Positions 13,345-20,588 of a stretch of 20,588 bases of DNA are shown piece after piece. The notes beneath the pieces were generated by a model. It was not told the DNA's origin. It was given only the letters and a program-made list of their open reading frames with translations, and searched no databases. The DNA is from Bacillota bacterium (GTDB lineage: Bacteria; Bacillota; Clostridia; Peptostreptococcales; Anaerovoracaceae). The stretch covers positions 1-20,588 of the forward strand of contig CAJPNN010000025.1 in assembly GCA_905372035.1 (NCBI GenBank), read 5' to 3'. Position numbers and translations under genes: made by a program. Every line of letters starts with the position of its first letter. Positions within the stretch are counted from its first letter, which is position 1.

Positions 13345-15624
13345 TCACATTTTGAATCTCTTCAACCTAAGTGCATTGCTCACAACGCATACGGAACTTA
13401 GACTCATAGCTGCCGCCGCAAGCATATGGCTCATAGTAAATCCGTTTATGTAATACAATGCTCCCGCAGCGATTGGAATACCGATTACATTGTATATAAA
13501 TGCCCAAAACAAATTCATTTTTATATTGGCAACAACTGCACGGCTAAGCTTCAATGCAGAGACGCTGTCTCGCAAGTCGCTTTTCATAAGAACGATATCT
13601 GCTGACGAAATCGCAATATCCGTTCCAGCCCCTATGGCGATTCCCACATCGGCAACAGTGAGCGCCGGAGCATCATTTATACCGTCGCCGACCATGGCTA
13701 CAACCTTTCCTCTCGCCTGCAACCTTCGTATCTCTCTTTCTTTATCCTGCGGCATAACTTCCGATATGCATCTGTCCACGCCTATTTCATTTCTTATCGT
13801 CTCAGCAGTGGATTTATTATCACCTGTAAGCATTATGACCTCTATTCCGCTCTCCTTTAATTCCTTTATAGCTTCCTTGCTTCCCGCTTTTATTTGATCT
13901 CGAACGGCAGCCACTCCTATAAGCTTACCGTCATATGCAAAATATATAGGTGTTTTCCCGCTTTTAGCCAGCTCATATGCCCTTTCTTGCACATCTTTTA
14001 TATCTATTGCATTCTCCAACATCATAGCCTTATTTCCCGCAATCATTTTAACAGATTTTCCGTTTAACACTTCAGCCTTGATTCCTTTTCCTGAAATCGC
14101 TTCAAAGTCATTTATCTCAAAATATGTTATTCCTTTCTGTTTTGCGAAATCAACAATCGCCTGCCCGAGAGGATGCTCCGATCTGGATTCAAGCCCCGCT
14201 GCAATCTTTAAAAATTCTTCTTCATTAAATGCTCCCGTCAAAACGATATCTGTAACTTCCGGCCTACCTTCCGTTATCGTTCCCGTCTTATCAAGAACAA
14301 CCGTATCCACTTTATGTGCAGTCTCCAAAGCCTCCGCCGATTTTATCAACACACCGTATTCCGCACCTTTTCCCGTTCCTACCATTATTGCAACCGGCGT
14401 GGCAAGCCCCAGTGCACAAGGACAGGAAATGACAAGCACCGATATCGCAAGTGACAAAGCAAATTCAAAAGATTTCCCTATTATGAAAAACCATATAACA
14501 AAAGTTAAAATTGCTATCAATATAACCGCCGGGACGAAAATCCCCGCAACTTTATCCGCAAGTCTGGCTATAGGAGCTTTTGAAGCAACCCCCTCCTCGA
14601 CTATAGCAATTATTTGAGATAAAGTCGTTTCATTTCCCACTTTTTCCGCTGTCATTTTAAAGCTTCCCTGCTTATTTATCGTAGCTTGAAACACTTTATC
14701 CCCAAAAGATTTTTCTACCGGTATACTTTCTCCCGTCAAAAATGCCTGATCTACAAAACTGCTTCCTTCCACAATCTTACCGTCCACAGGAATTTTTTCT
14801 CCCGGTTTTATCAGCAGAACATCTCCCTCTTTTATGCTATCTATGGAAACTTCGATTTCTTTTCCGTCTTTTAAAAGAATCGCCTTATCCGGGGCAAGCT
14901 CCATAAGTCTTTCGACGGCTTCTCCCGTTTTCCCTTTAGATCTGAGCTCTAAATATTTCCCTATCCCTATAAATGTCAGTATCGTTACGGAAGATTCAAA
15001 ATATAGCTGATGTGCAAATTTGTCCGCAAGCTCTATATCCCCGCTCCCCAATAAATTGCCTATTCTCGATATACAATAAACACCGTATGCAAACGATGTA
15101 GAGGCGCTTATTGCAATCAAAGAATCCATATTGGGACTTCGTGACAAAAGCGATTTAAAGCCTCCCGAAAAATATTTACTGTTCACTATCAAAACGGGTA
15201 ACGTTAAAAGCATTTGTAACATTCCCATGCTGACAGCATTTTTTGTTCCTGTTATAAAATCGGGCAAAACGGCTCCCGCCATATGCCCCATGGTTATATA
15301 CATCATAGGAATAAAAAATATTATGGAAAACAACATTCTCTTTTTCATCTCCGCCGCCTCTTCCATAAACGTATTGCTTACAGAGTGACTTTTCCCTCGA
15401 TCGTTTGTTCCCGATTCTTCATTTCCTATTCCATATCCGGCTTTTTTAACAGCCGCCTCTATCTTATCGGTTGACAGCACGCTTTCATTATAAATAACCT
15501 GCATACTGTTTGTCATAAGACTTACATTTACGTCCTCCACGCCATCCAGCTTCTTTACGGCTTTTTCGACATGTGATTGGCAAGCAGCACAGTTCATTCC
15601 CGTAACTTTAAATTTTTGTTTCAT
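13345..15624 (-). CDS. copA: CopA-type copper-exporting P1B ATPase
   Basis: 759 residues. One N-terminal heavy-metal-associated domain with GMNCAAC (C12, C15) is followed by eight predicted membrane helices. It has TGES (297-300), the CPC metal-site motif (401-403), phosphorylation motif DKTGT (D445), HP at 484-485, GDGIND (646-651), and the YN (711-712) and MSLSS (740-744) motifs that mark Cu(I)-type pumps. It pumps Cu+ (possibly Ag+) out of the cytosol. The frame is open 28 codons further up, but GGAGGG lies 7 nt before the ATG at 15624 and MKQKFKVTGM is the usual start. No CsoR, CopY or CopZ gene lies beside it, and I found no CsoR- or CopY-type operator upstream. Confidence 0.95.
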   Translation of the reverse strand: MKQKFKVTGMNCAACQSHVEKAVKKLDGVEDVNVSLMTNSMQVIYNESVLSTDKIEAAVKKAGYGIGNEESGTNDRGKSHSVSNTFMEEAAEMKKRMLFSIIFFIPMMYITMGHMAGAVLPDFITGTKNAVSMGMLQMLLTLPVLIVNSKYFSGGFKSLLSRSPNMDSLIAISASTSFAYGVYCISRIGNLLGSGDIELADKFAHQLYFESSVTILTFIGIGKYLELRSKGKTGEAVERLMELAPDKAILLKDGKEIEVSIDSIKEGDVLLIKPGEKIPVDGKIVEGSSFVDQAFLTGESIPVEKSFGDKVFQATINKQGSFKMTAEKVGNETTLSQIIAIVEEGVASKAPIARLADKVAGIFVPAVILIAILTFVIWFFIIGKSFEFALSLAISVLVISCPCALGLATPVAIMVGTGKGAEYGVLIKSAEALETAHKVDTVVLDKTGTITEGRPEVTDIVLTGAFNEEEFLKIAAGLESRSEHPLGQAIVDFAKQKGITYFEINDFEAISGKGIKAEVLNGKSVKMIAGNKAMMLENAIDIKDVQERAYELAKSGKTPIYFAYDGKLIGVAAVRDQIKAGSKEAIKELKESGIEVIMLTGDNKSTAETIRNEIGVDRCISEVMPQDKEREIRRLQARGKVVAMVGDGINDAPALTVADVGIAIGAGTDIAISSADIVLMKSDLRDSVSALKLSRAVVANIKMNLFWAFIYNVIGIPIAAGALYYINGFTMSHMLAAAAMSLSSVCVVSNALRLKRFKM

Positions 15625-15790
15625 CACTTTCCCTCCATACAGGCTATGCTTCTCCGGTGTTATTCCTTTTTTGTTCCCCCATGTTATATCTATCTTATCA
15701 CAAAACATTCCCGCGAACTAACTATTTTAAAAGTTTTTTATTGCTATGATACAACTCTTTTGTTATGCTATTGTTGTTGTATTGTAAAGG

Positions 15791-15798
15791 AAAGGAGA
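15791..15798 (+). promoter_or_regulatory. Strong ribosome binding site not matched to the transporter start
   Basis: AAAGGAGA lies 9-10 nt before ATG 15808, which opens a 35-codon frame overlapping the transporter gene. It is more than 30 nt before the transporter's own possible starts (GTG 15833, ATG 15839), which have no good site of their own. Confidence 0.6.
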
Positions 15799-15807
15799 AT
15801 CCGGACG

Positions 15808-15915
15808 ATGCAGACGGACGGGTTGAAAATATGTGAAAATGGAAAAAAGAGAAAAGCTTTCTTCACGATTGGGTTTTATACTCATCTCGGCAGGTTGTGC
15901 CATAGGTCTCGGTAA
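15808..15915 (+). other. Possible 35-codon leader ORF overlapping the transporter start
   Basis: ATG 15808 with a strong ribosome binding site reads MQTDGLKICENGKKRK and on to TAA at 15913-15915, out of frame with the transporter. The product has no recognisable features, and its second half is forced by the transporter's own coding. It could be a coupling leader peptide, or a sign of a frameshift or sequencing error near 15810-15835. I treat it as unproven. Confidence 0.25.
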
Positions 15916-17215
15916 CGTATGGAGATTCCCCTACATAACAGGGCAATATGGCGGTGCCGCTTTCGTTCTTATATACCTTATATTTCTTGTAATCCTCGGT
16001 CTTCCCATAATGGTAATGGAATTTTCGGTGGGTCGTGCAAGCAGAAAATCAGCTGCAAAAAGTTTCAACGTGCTTGAACCTGAAAACACAAAATGGCATA
16101 TTCACGGCTACACTGCAATGGCAGGCAACTATATACTGTTGATGTTTTATACTTCTGTTGCCGGCTGGATGATAAATTACATATTTCGTATGGCAAGCGG
16201 GAGTCTGCTTGATAAATCTCCGAAAGAAACGGGTATGGTTTTTGAAAATCTCCTGTCCAATCCCGTAACAATGATTGCTTGGACAGCGGTCGCTTTAATA
16301 ATTACAGTTCTGATTTGCAGCATGGGGCTTCAAAAAGGTGTAGAAAGAATTACTAAAATTATGATGGCTTTTTTATTCATAATTCTGATAGTTTTATGTG
16401 TAAGGAGCCTGTCTCTTGACGGAGCCAGAGAAGGAATAAAATTTTATCTGATTCCCGACTTCGGGAAAATGCTTGAACACGGACCCGGCGAAACAATTTT
16501 TGCCGCTATGGGGCAGTCATTTTTCACTCTCAGCCTCGGAATAGGGTCCATGGCAATCTTCGGAAGCTACATAGATAAAAATCGATCTCTTACCGGAGAA
16601 ACTCTCAGCATATGCGGACTTGACACTCTGGTTGCTCTGCTTTCGGGATTAGTGATTTTTCCGGCATGTTTCGCATTTAAAGTACTTCCCGGCTCCGGCC
16701 CCGGACTCGTATTTGTCACTTTACCGAACATATTTAATAAAATGGCTGCCGGAAGACTGTGGGGAACGCTATTCTTTATTTTTATGAGCTTTGCAGCTTT
16801 ATCGACCCTTACAGCCGTATTTGAAAATATTCTTGCATTTTGTAAAGATTTATGGAATTGGGAGAGAAAAAAGGCTGTTTTAATAAACGGAATAATAATA
16901 TTTATAACTTCATTGCCATGTATATTGGGCTTTAATGTTCTAAGCTTTATCACCCCACTGGGTGCCGGCTCTACAATCCAGGACCTTGAAGACTTTATAG
17001 TCTCCAATAATCTGCTGCCTTTGGGCAGTCTTATATATTTGTTGTTTTGCACATCAAGATACGGCTGGGGTTGGGATAACTTTATCCAAGAAGCGAATAC
17101 AGGAAAGGGAATCAGGTTCCCGAGATGGGGAAAAGCTTACTTTACTTATATCCTTCCCGTTATAATAATATTTATCCTCTTAATGGGATATTGGCAAAAG
17201 TTTTTAGCACATTGA
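15839..17215 (+). CDS. Sodium:neurotransmitter symporter family (NSS/SNF) amino acid transporter
   Basis: 458 residues from ATG 15839 (460 from GTG 15833), close to bacterial 11-helix members such as MhsT and Tyt1. Helix 1 has the unwound substrate/Na+ segment AGCAIGLGNVWRFPY. Helix 6 region reads GQSFFTLSLGIGSMAIFGSY, and helix 8 has AALSTLTAVFEN, both characteristic. It is predicted to import an amino acid together with Na+ across the cell membrane; the substrate is unknown. An in-frame TGA at 15824-15826 rules out earlier starts. Neither candidate start has a proper Shine-Dalgarno; the strong AAAGGAGA upstream serves a different frame. It is divergent from copA. Confidence 0.9.
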   Translation: MEKREKLSSRLGFILISAGCAIGLGNVWRFPYITGQYGGAAFVLIYLIFLVILGLPIMVMEFSVGRASRKSAAKSFNVLEPENTKWHIHGYTAMAGNYILLMFYTSVAGWMINYIFRMASGSLLDKSPKETGMVFENLLSNPVTMIAWTAVALIITVLICSMGLQKGVERITKIMMAFLFIILIVLCVRSLSLDGAREGIKFYLIPDFGKMLEHGPGETIFAAMGQSFFTLSLGIGSMAIFGSYIDKNRSLTGETLSICGLDTLVALLSGLVIFPACFAFKVLPGSGPGLVFVTLPNIFNKMAAGRLWGTLFFIFMSFAALSTLTAVFENILAFCKDLWNWERKKAVLINGIIIFITSLPCILGFNVLSFITPLGAGSTIQDLEDFIVSNNLLPLGSLIYLLFCTSRYGWGWDNFIQEANTGKGIRFPRWGKAYFTYILPVIIIFILLMGYWQKFLAH

Positions 17216-17254
17216 CAAGCAGAAGTTTTTAACGCATCAGTAAATTGCGCGATA

Positions 17255-17278
17255 TCAAAAATATTTTGAACTTTTATC
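17255..17278 (+). terminator. Weak AT-rich hairpin after the NSS transporter
   Basis: TCAAAA (17255-17260) and TTTTGA (17264-17269) form a 6-bp A/T stem followed by a T-rich stretch. It lies 40 bases after the transporter stop. It is weak, so read-through into the EamA gene is possible. Confidence 0.3.
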
Positions 17279-17348
17279 GTCATCTCTGAATTTTTTTAGA
17301 ACATTAATAAATTGACAAGGGAAAAGCGACTGTGAAATAAATGTTCAC

Positions 17349-17354
17349 TATAGT
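17349..17354 (+). promoter_or_regulatory. Possible -10 box of the second EamA gene
   Basis: TATAGT 14 bases before ATG 17369. It overlaps the TTG that would be an alternative start. The -35 region is poor; a consensus TTGACA lies further upstream, near 17310, at an unsuitable distance. Confidence 0.35.
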
Positions 17355-17368
17355 TGCAGTTATCACAT

Positions 17369-18319
17369 ATGACAAACAGAAGAAAAGGTATAATTTTAAT
17401 GCTTACGGCAACAGTATTTTGGGGATTTATGGGCATAAACAGCCGATGGCTCAATTCTTTCCATATATCTTCCGAAAATGTCGCTTTTGTACGATGCTTC
17501 ATTGCCGCTTTATTATTTACATTATATAGTTTCATAAAAAATAAAAACGCCTTTAAAACGGACTTCAAAGGAATTTTGGTATCATCACTTTACGGCGTTC
17601 TTACACTTGGAATAGGCTTAGTCTTATATTCAGTGTCGGTAGAAAGAATCCCCATCGCAGTAGCTACAGTTCTCATGTTCTCAAATCCGATATGGGTTTC
17701 TATCTACAGTGCATTAATTTTTAAAGAACGCATATCTTTGAAATCCGCATTTTTAATCTTTGCTTGTATAACGGGCTGCCTTTTACTGATGGATATCTTT
17801 ACAAGCGGCAGAATATCCCTTGATCCTATCGGCGTTTTATGTGGAATAGGTAACGGTATGACCTTCGCATTACAAATCGTGATTCCTAAAATTTTCAGAG
17901 GGAAATACAGCAGTGATACCCTTTTAGTATACGGATTTTTAGGGGCCGCCATTTTCCTGTTTATTCTTGCCTCACCGATGGAAATAATACATGCGATAAG
18001 CAGAGAAGATCAAACTCCCTTCTTATTATTTAACCTGCTATGCATAGGCATTTTAGCAACTTTCATATCAAATACCTTCTATGTAAAATCTACCGAGTAC
18101 ATAGGCACGACGCTTCCAAGTTTAATGGCTGCATTTGAACCGATTTTTGCAAGTATTTTCGCGTTGATTTTCTTTAAAGAGCAAATAGGGTTTCTTCAAA
18201 TCATAGGTGCCGTTATTGTCATTTTCTCAGTAGCATTCCTCAGTATGAGTGACAAACCTGCCAAAACAAAAAATTATTTAAACGATCATAGCCGCAACCA
18301 TACAAATAAAAGGTCCTAA
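17369..18319 (+). CDS. EamA-family (drug/metabolite transporter superfamily) permease, second copy
   Basis: 316 residues with about ten predicted helices in the two-repeat EamA arrangement. Family sequences include MLTATVFWGFMGINSRWL, FSNPIWVSIYSALIFKERIS at the end of repeat 1, and AAFEPIFASIFALIFFKEQI in repeat 2. Predicted small-metabolite exporter in the cell membrane, substrate unknown. I chose ATG 17369 over an in-frame TTG at 17354, which overlaps a possible -10 box. No Shine-Dalgarno precedes either, so translation may be from a very short leader. The hydrophilic C-terminal tail (SRNHTNKRS) is encoded over the 3' end of the convergent peptidase gene, a 42-bp overlap. Confidence 0.88.
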   Translation: MTNRRKGIILMLTATVFWGFMGINSRWLNSFHISSENVAFVRCFIAALLFTLYSFIKNKNAFKTDFKGILVSSLYGVLTLGIGLVLYSVSVERIPIAVATVLMFSNPIWVSIYSALIFKERISLKSAFLIFACITGCLLLMDIFTSGRISLDPIGVLCGIGNGMTFALQIVIPKIFRGKYSSDTLLVYGFLGAAIFLFILASPMEIIHAISREDQTPFLLFNLLCIGILATFISNTFYVKSTEYIGTTLPSLMAAFEPIFASIFALIFFKEQIGFLQIIGAVIVIFSVAFLSMSDKPAKTKNYLNDHSRNHTNKRS

Positions 18320-18937
18320 CGCCACCTGATGATTAGGTTCCATCTTTTTTAATATATAAAAAGGAAAAACAAAAATTCCCATAATTACGGTACCCCAAAA
18401 ATATGAAATCATTGCTTTTTGAAATCCGAAGTAAAAACCGAGTACACCTATAAGTTTGATATCTCCACCTCCAACGGCAACAGTTTTTACCGTCAAAGAG
18501 GTGATGATCATTATTGACATCATAACTGCAAAAGAAAGCAATCCTCCAAGAGGATCGTTTAAATTAATGGCTGAAAGAACTGCAACAGCGCATATCAGCT
18601 CATCCGGTATGATCATATATCTCATATCTGTAATAGACAATGCATATAACACTGTGAAAAAACAATTTATATTCGCCGCCGTTCCGACAACAGGGTCAAA
18701 AAACTCTTCAACCAGGCCATGTTTAACTGCCAAAAAAACCGCAGGAAAAAACACGATTAAAATATTTTCTGCGATCTCATATGCCTTGTTCGGGGGCTCA
18801 ATGTTATATCTTATAATCTTCTTCTCCGTCAACCGACAGTTTTCTTCGCCGTCTAAAATCCATGATACAGGCATAAATCTTACAATTACGGATCCGAATA
18901 TGCCGATTAAAAAGCCGTCCATAATAACTTTGATCAC
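18278..18937 (-). CDS. Type IV prepilin peptidase (A24 family), reduced N-terminal domain
   Basis: 219 residues, an integral membrane aspartyl protease. The A24 core has D104 in ITDMRYMIIPD and D159 in VGGGDIKLIG, the two catalytic aspartates, with GPF near the C-terminus. It should cleave the leader of type IV pilin-like or competence pseudopilin proteins. The N-terminus keeps GxxxGS (12-16), but the region that in full PilD enzymes holds four zinc-binding cysteines has a single Cys (C34), so the methyltransferase half is reduced. Start GTG 18937 lies 10 bases after the stop of the HAD gene, so the two are probably cotranscribed; ATG 18922 is an alternative. No pilin gene is in the window. 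Confidence 0.85.
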   Translation of the reverse strand: MIKVIMDGFLIGIFGSVIVRFMPVSWILDGEENCRLTEKKIIRYNIEPPNKAYEIAENILIVFFPAVFLAVKHGLVEEFFDPVVGTAANINCFFTVLYALSITDMRYMIIPDELICAVAVLSAINLNDPLGGLLSFAVMMSIMIITSLTVKTVAVGGGDIKLIGVLGFYFGFQKAMISYFWGTVIMGIFVFPFYILKKMEPNHQVALGPFICMVAAMIV

Positions 18938-18947
18938 TATAAGAATC

Positions 18948-19637
18948 TCATTCTCCCAACAAAATTTTTTGTAATTCTTCTGCGGAGTATACCATTCTCT
19001 CAGCGTTCAATTTTTCGATTTCCGCTTTATCCCCATATCCCCACATTGTACTGTAACATGCTATTCCGGTATTTTGAGCCGTCAAAACATCAACTGCCGA
19101 ATCTCCGACATAACATGTATCGCTGTCCGTAGCTCCTAATGTCCTCATTACCTCCAATAAATTATCAGGTGCCGGCTTACTTGCTCTATACTGATTATCT
19201 CCCATTGCTTCCGTAACAAGTCCGTCAAAAAAATGCTCACATGCTTTTTTCGTAGCTGCATCCGGCTTATTTGAAACCACGCCTATTTCTATTTCACTTT
19301 CTGTTAAAATTGTAAGCAACTCTATAATTCCCTTATACGGCAATGTGTTTTCCAACATATTTTTAAAATAATAGTCTTTAAAGATTTTTAAACAGTTCTG
19401 TATTTCTCTATTTGATGATCCTTTCGGCATAGCTTTTCTCACAAGTTCTTCAGAACCGTGCCCTATAAAACTCTTTATTTCCTCATGGGTTCTTTTTTCA
19501 TGCCCTAATTTCTCTAGTGCCATGTTCATTGCAATTTCAAGATCCTTTATCGTATCCAACAATGTCCCGTCCAGATCAAATATAACTGTTTTGTATTTAA
19601 TAGTGTTTTTAATCTCCTTACTTTCCGTACTTTCCAT
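18948..19637 (-). CDS. HAD-family phosphatase, phosphoglycolate-phosphatase-like
   Basis: 229 residues. HAD motif I is DLDGTLLDT with nucleophile D21 and D23; motif II is S122-N123 in VVSNK; motif III is K154 in ASKPAPD; motif IV is GDSAVD (D179, D183). A helical type I cap (about 30-95) lies between motifs I and II, as in Gph and PpaX. It hydrolyses a small phosphate ester, possibly 2-phosphoglycolate or pyrophosphate; sequence alone cannot decide. ATG start at 19637 has AAGGAG about 13 nt upstream, longer than usual, and an in-frame stop upstream excludes an earlier start. It is followed within 10 bases by the prepilin peptidase gene, with no evident functional link. Confidence 0.9.
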   Translation of the reverse strand: MESTESKEIKNTIKYKTVIFDLDGTLLDTIKDLEIAMNMALEKLGHEKRTHEEIKSFIGHGSEELVRKAMPKGSSNREIQNCLKIFKDYYFKNMLENTLPYKGIIELLTILTESEIEIGVVSNKPDAATKKACEHFFDGLVTEAMGDNQYRASKPAPDNLLEVMRTLGATDSDTCYVGDSAVDVLTAQNTGIACYSTMWGYGDKAEIEKLNAERMVYSAEELQKILLGE

Positions 19638-19686
19638 TATATACCGTCATCTCCTTGTTTCTGGCTTAATCCTCTTTTGTCATACC

Positions 19687-19715
19687 ATATTATCATAGCT
19701 GCACTTCTTCGTAAA
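19687..19715 (-). promoter_or_regulatory. Possible promoter of the HAD-peptidase pair
   Basis: On the minus strand TTTACG (19710-19715), 17 bp, TAATAT (19687-19692), each matching 4 of 6 consensus bases, 50 bases before the ATG. Confidence 0.4.
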
Positions 19716-19869
19716 CACCTTTGCGTTATTTTTACATTATTTTCCTTTTATTTGAACGTCACTCTTAATTTCAATTTGAATCGCACTTATATAAAAACCA
19801 CTTGTTCCATTGACTCTGTATCCCTGCTATCCCTTAATTTATATCCCCATACAATAATCCAAATAAATA

Positions 19870-19917
19870 AACCAACCTCAAATACATTGAAAAAATCAAT
19901 ATATATTAAGGTTGGTT
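19870..19917 (-). terminator. Terminator of the LPXTG surface-protein gene
   Basis: AACCAACCT and AGGTTGGTT (19870-19878 and 19909-19917) form a perfect 9-bp stem; within the 30-nt loop ATTGA and TCAAT can pair again. On the minus strand it is followed by a T-rich tail. It starts 28 bases after the stop codon. Confidence 0.7.
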
Positions 19918-19944
19918 CGTTCAATCAAAATAATATATTATAAG

Positions 19945-20588
19945 CTATTTATGCTTTAAAGATTTTCTCCTTAAACCTGCAAAAATCAGAATAACACCTA
20001 TCAGCATCAAAGCGCCTACTTTACCTGCCGGATTAAGACCGTCTCCGGTCTTAGGTAAGAATCCTTTTCCCTGTGGGAACTTGACCATAGGCGATTTATG
20101 AGGCGGCGTATTACCGTTTTTATTATTACCTTTACCGTTTTTATCAGTATTTACATTGCTGTTGGTAATAATAAATCCGGAGCTGCTATTCCCTGTAACT
20201 GTGGTTACATATCCTTTCACCTTATCTTCTTTGATCGTGTATACTGCAAGTTTCCCATCTACATATTTATCCAAATTATCAAAGGTGTATTGCCAATTAT
20301 CAAGTTTTGTTATACTCTTCGTTCTTAAAACTTTTCCATTAAGTAAAAGATATACAGTTATACTGTCTTTTTCTCCTCCTATCCATTTCTTAATCACTGA
20401 AACAGATACCTTTTCATCTTTACTGCCGGGTGTCGGAGGATTTGTCGGATCATCTTTTTTATTTATTATCCTATACCCGTCCTTCATCGTACCTTCAACC
20501 TGAACTTTAAACTCTTTACCGTCAAAAGTGATCTTTCCGTTTACAGCACCTTCCTCCTGAACGGTATATTCATATGGAGTTGTTGTAC
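19945..20588 (-). CDS. C-terminal part of an LPXTG-anchored CnaB-repeat surface protein
   Basis: 213 residues are visible and the frame is open to the window edge, so the gene continues beyond it; the ATG at 20487 is internal. Order: end of one CnaB domain (YEYTVQEEG, then GYRIINKK), a Pro-rich linker (DPTNPPTPG), a second CnaB domain with likely isopeptide residues Lys in SVIKKW, catalytic Glu in YTIKED and Asn in FIITNS, a Gly/Asn/Lys linker, then the sortase signal LPKTG, a hydrophobic helix and RRKSLKHK. It should be covalently linked to peptidoglycan by a class A-type sortase and serve as an adhesin stalk. The sortase gene and the ligand-binding part are not visible. Confidence 0.93.
   Translation of the reverse strand, partial: TTTPYEYTVQEEGAVNGKITFDGKEFKVQVEGTMKDGYRIINKKDDPTNPPTPGSKDEKVSVSVIKKWIGGEKDSITVYLLLNGKVLRTKSITKLDNWQYTFDNLDKYVDGKLAVYTIKEDKVKGYVTTVTGNSSSGFIITNSNVNTDKNGKGNNKNGNTPPHKSPMVKFPQGKGFLPKTGDGLNPAGKVGALMLIGVILIFAGLRRKSLKHK

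Larger units (their letters stand above)
19638..19944. other. 307-bp AT-rich intergenic region
   Basis: It holds the promoter candidate of the HAD gene (19687-19715) and the terminator of the surface-protein gene (19870-19917). An open frame on the plus strand has a hydrophobic/Asn-rich low-complexity product and no ribosome binding site, so I do not call it. Nothing else is seen. Confidence 0.6.

Noticed and set aside
14078..14617. Long open frame antisense to copA
   Set aside because: It is a shadow of a strongly supported P-type ATPase gene; the same holds for the antisense frames over guaA, nhaC, hydB and the NSS gene.
15625..15790. CopY (TACAnnTGTA) or CsoR-type operator upstream of copA
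   Set aside because: Neither motif is present.

Overview
The window is low-GC DNA with strong AGGAGG-type ribosome binding sites. It carries an NADH-linked [FeFe] hydrogenase, an LPXTG surface protein and clostridial-style transporters. This points to an anaerobic Gram-positive of the Clostridia/Tissierellia type; I cannot name the species. Most genes are on the minus strand. The plus-strand genes are the broken gene at the left edge, the hydrogenase operon and two transporters.

Region 1 (1-1572) looks accessory. It holds the 3' end of an unrecognised plus-strand gene with its terminator, an apparently intact AbaSI/PvuRts1I-like endonuclease that should cut DNA containing (glucosyl-)5-hydroxymethylcytosine, and a frameshifted coding remnant. 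It abuts the 3' end of guaA, a known integration hotspot, so it may be one end of a genomic island.

Region 2 (1573-7948) is mostly core: guaA (true GTG start at 3108), an EamA-family transporter, a 760-bp spacer with a coding remnant and duplicated terminator-tail sequence, rplM-rpsI, an NhaC-family antiporter with a good promoter, and a tiny frameshifted gene upstream of it.

Region 3 (about 7949-12021) is a three-gene hydrogenase operon: a NuoE-like subunit, a NuoF-like subunit and the [FeFe] catalytic subunit. It has a clear promoter (TTGACG-N17-TAAAAT), an imperfect Rex-like operator 24 bp upstream of the -35 box, an inverted repeat inside the promoter spacer, and a strong hairpin terminator. 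Together the subunits should pass electrons from NADH through FMN and Fe-S clusters to protons. The NuoF-like subunit lacks the extra Fe-S domains of bifurcating HydB, which argues for a simple NADH:H2 enzyme.

Region 4 (12027-20588) holds a radical SAM protein with a CX4CX2C motif, a CopA-type copper ATPase, a divergent sodium:neurotransmitter-symporter-family transporter with an odd translation start, a second EamA transporter overlapping convergently with a type IV prepilin peptidase gene, a phosphoglycolate-phosphatase-like HAD gene just upstream of that peptidase gene, and the C-terminal part of an LPXTG-anchored CnaB protein running off the right edge. I saw no tRNA, rRNA, CRISPR array or intact insertion sequence.
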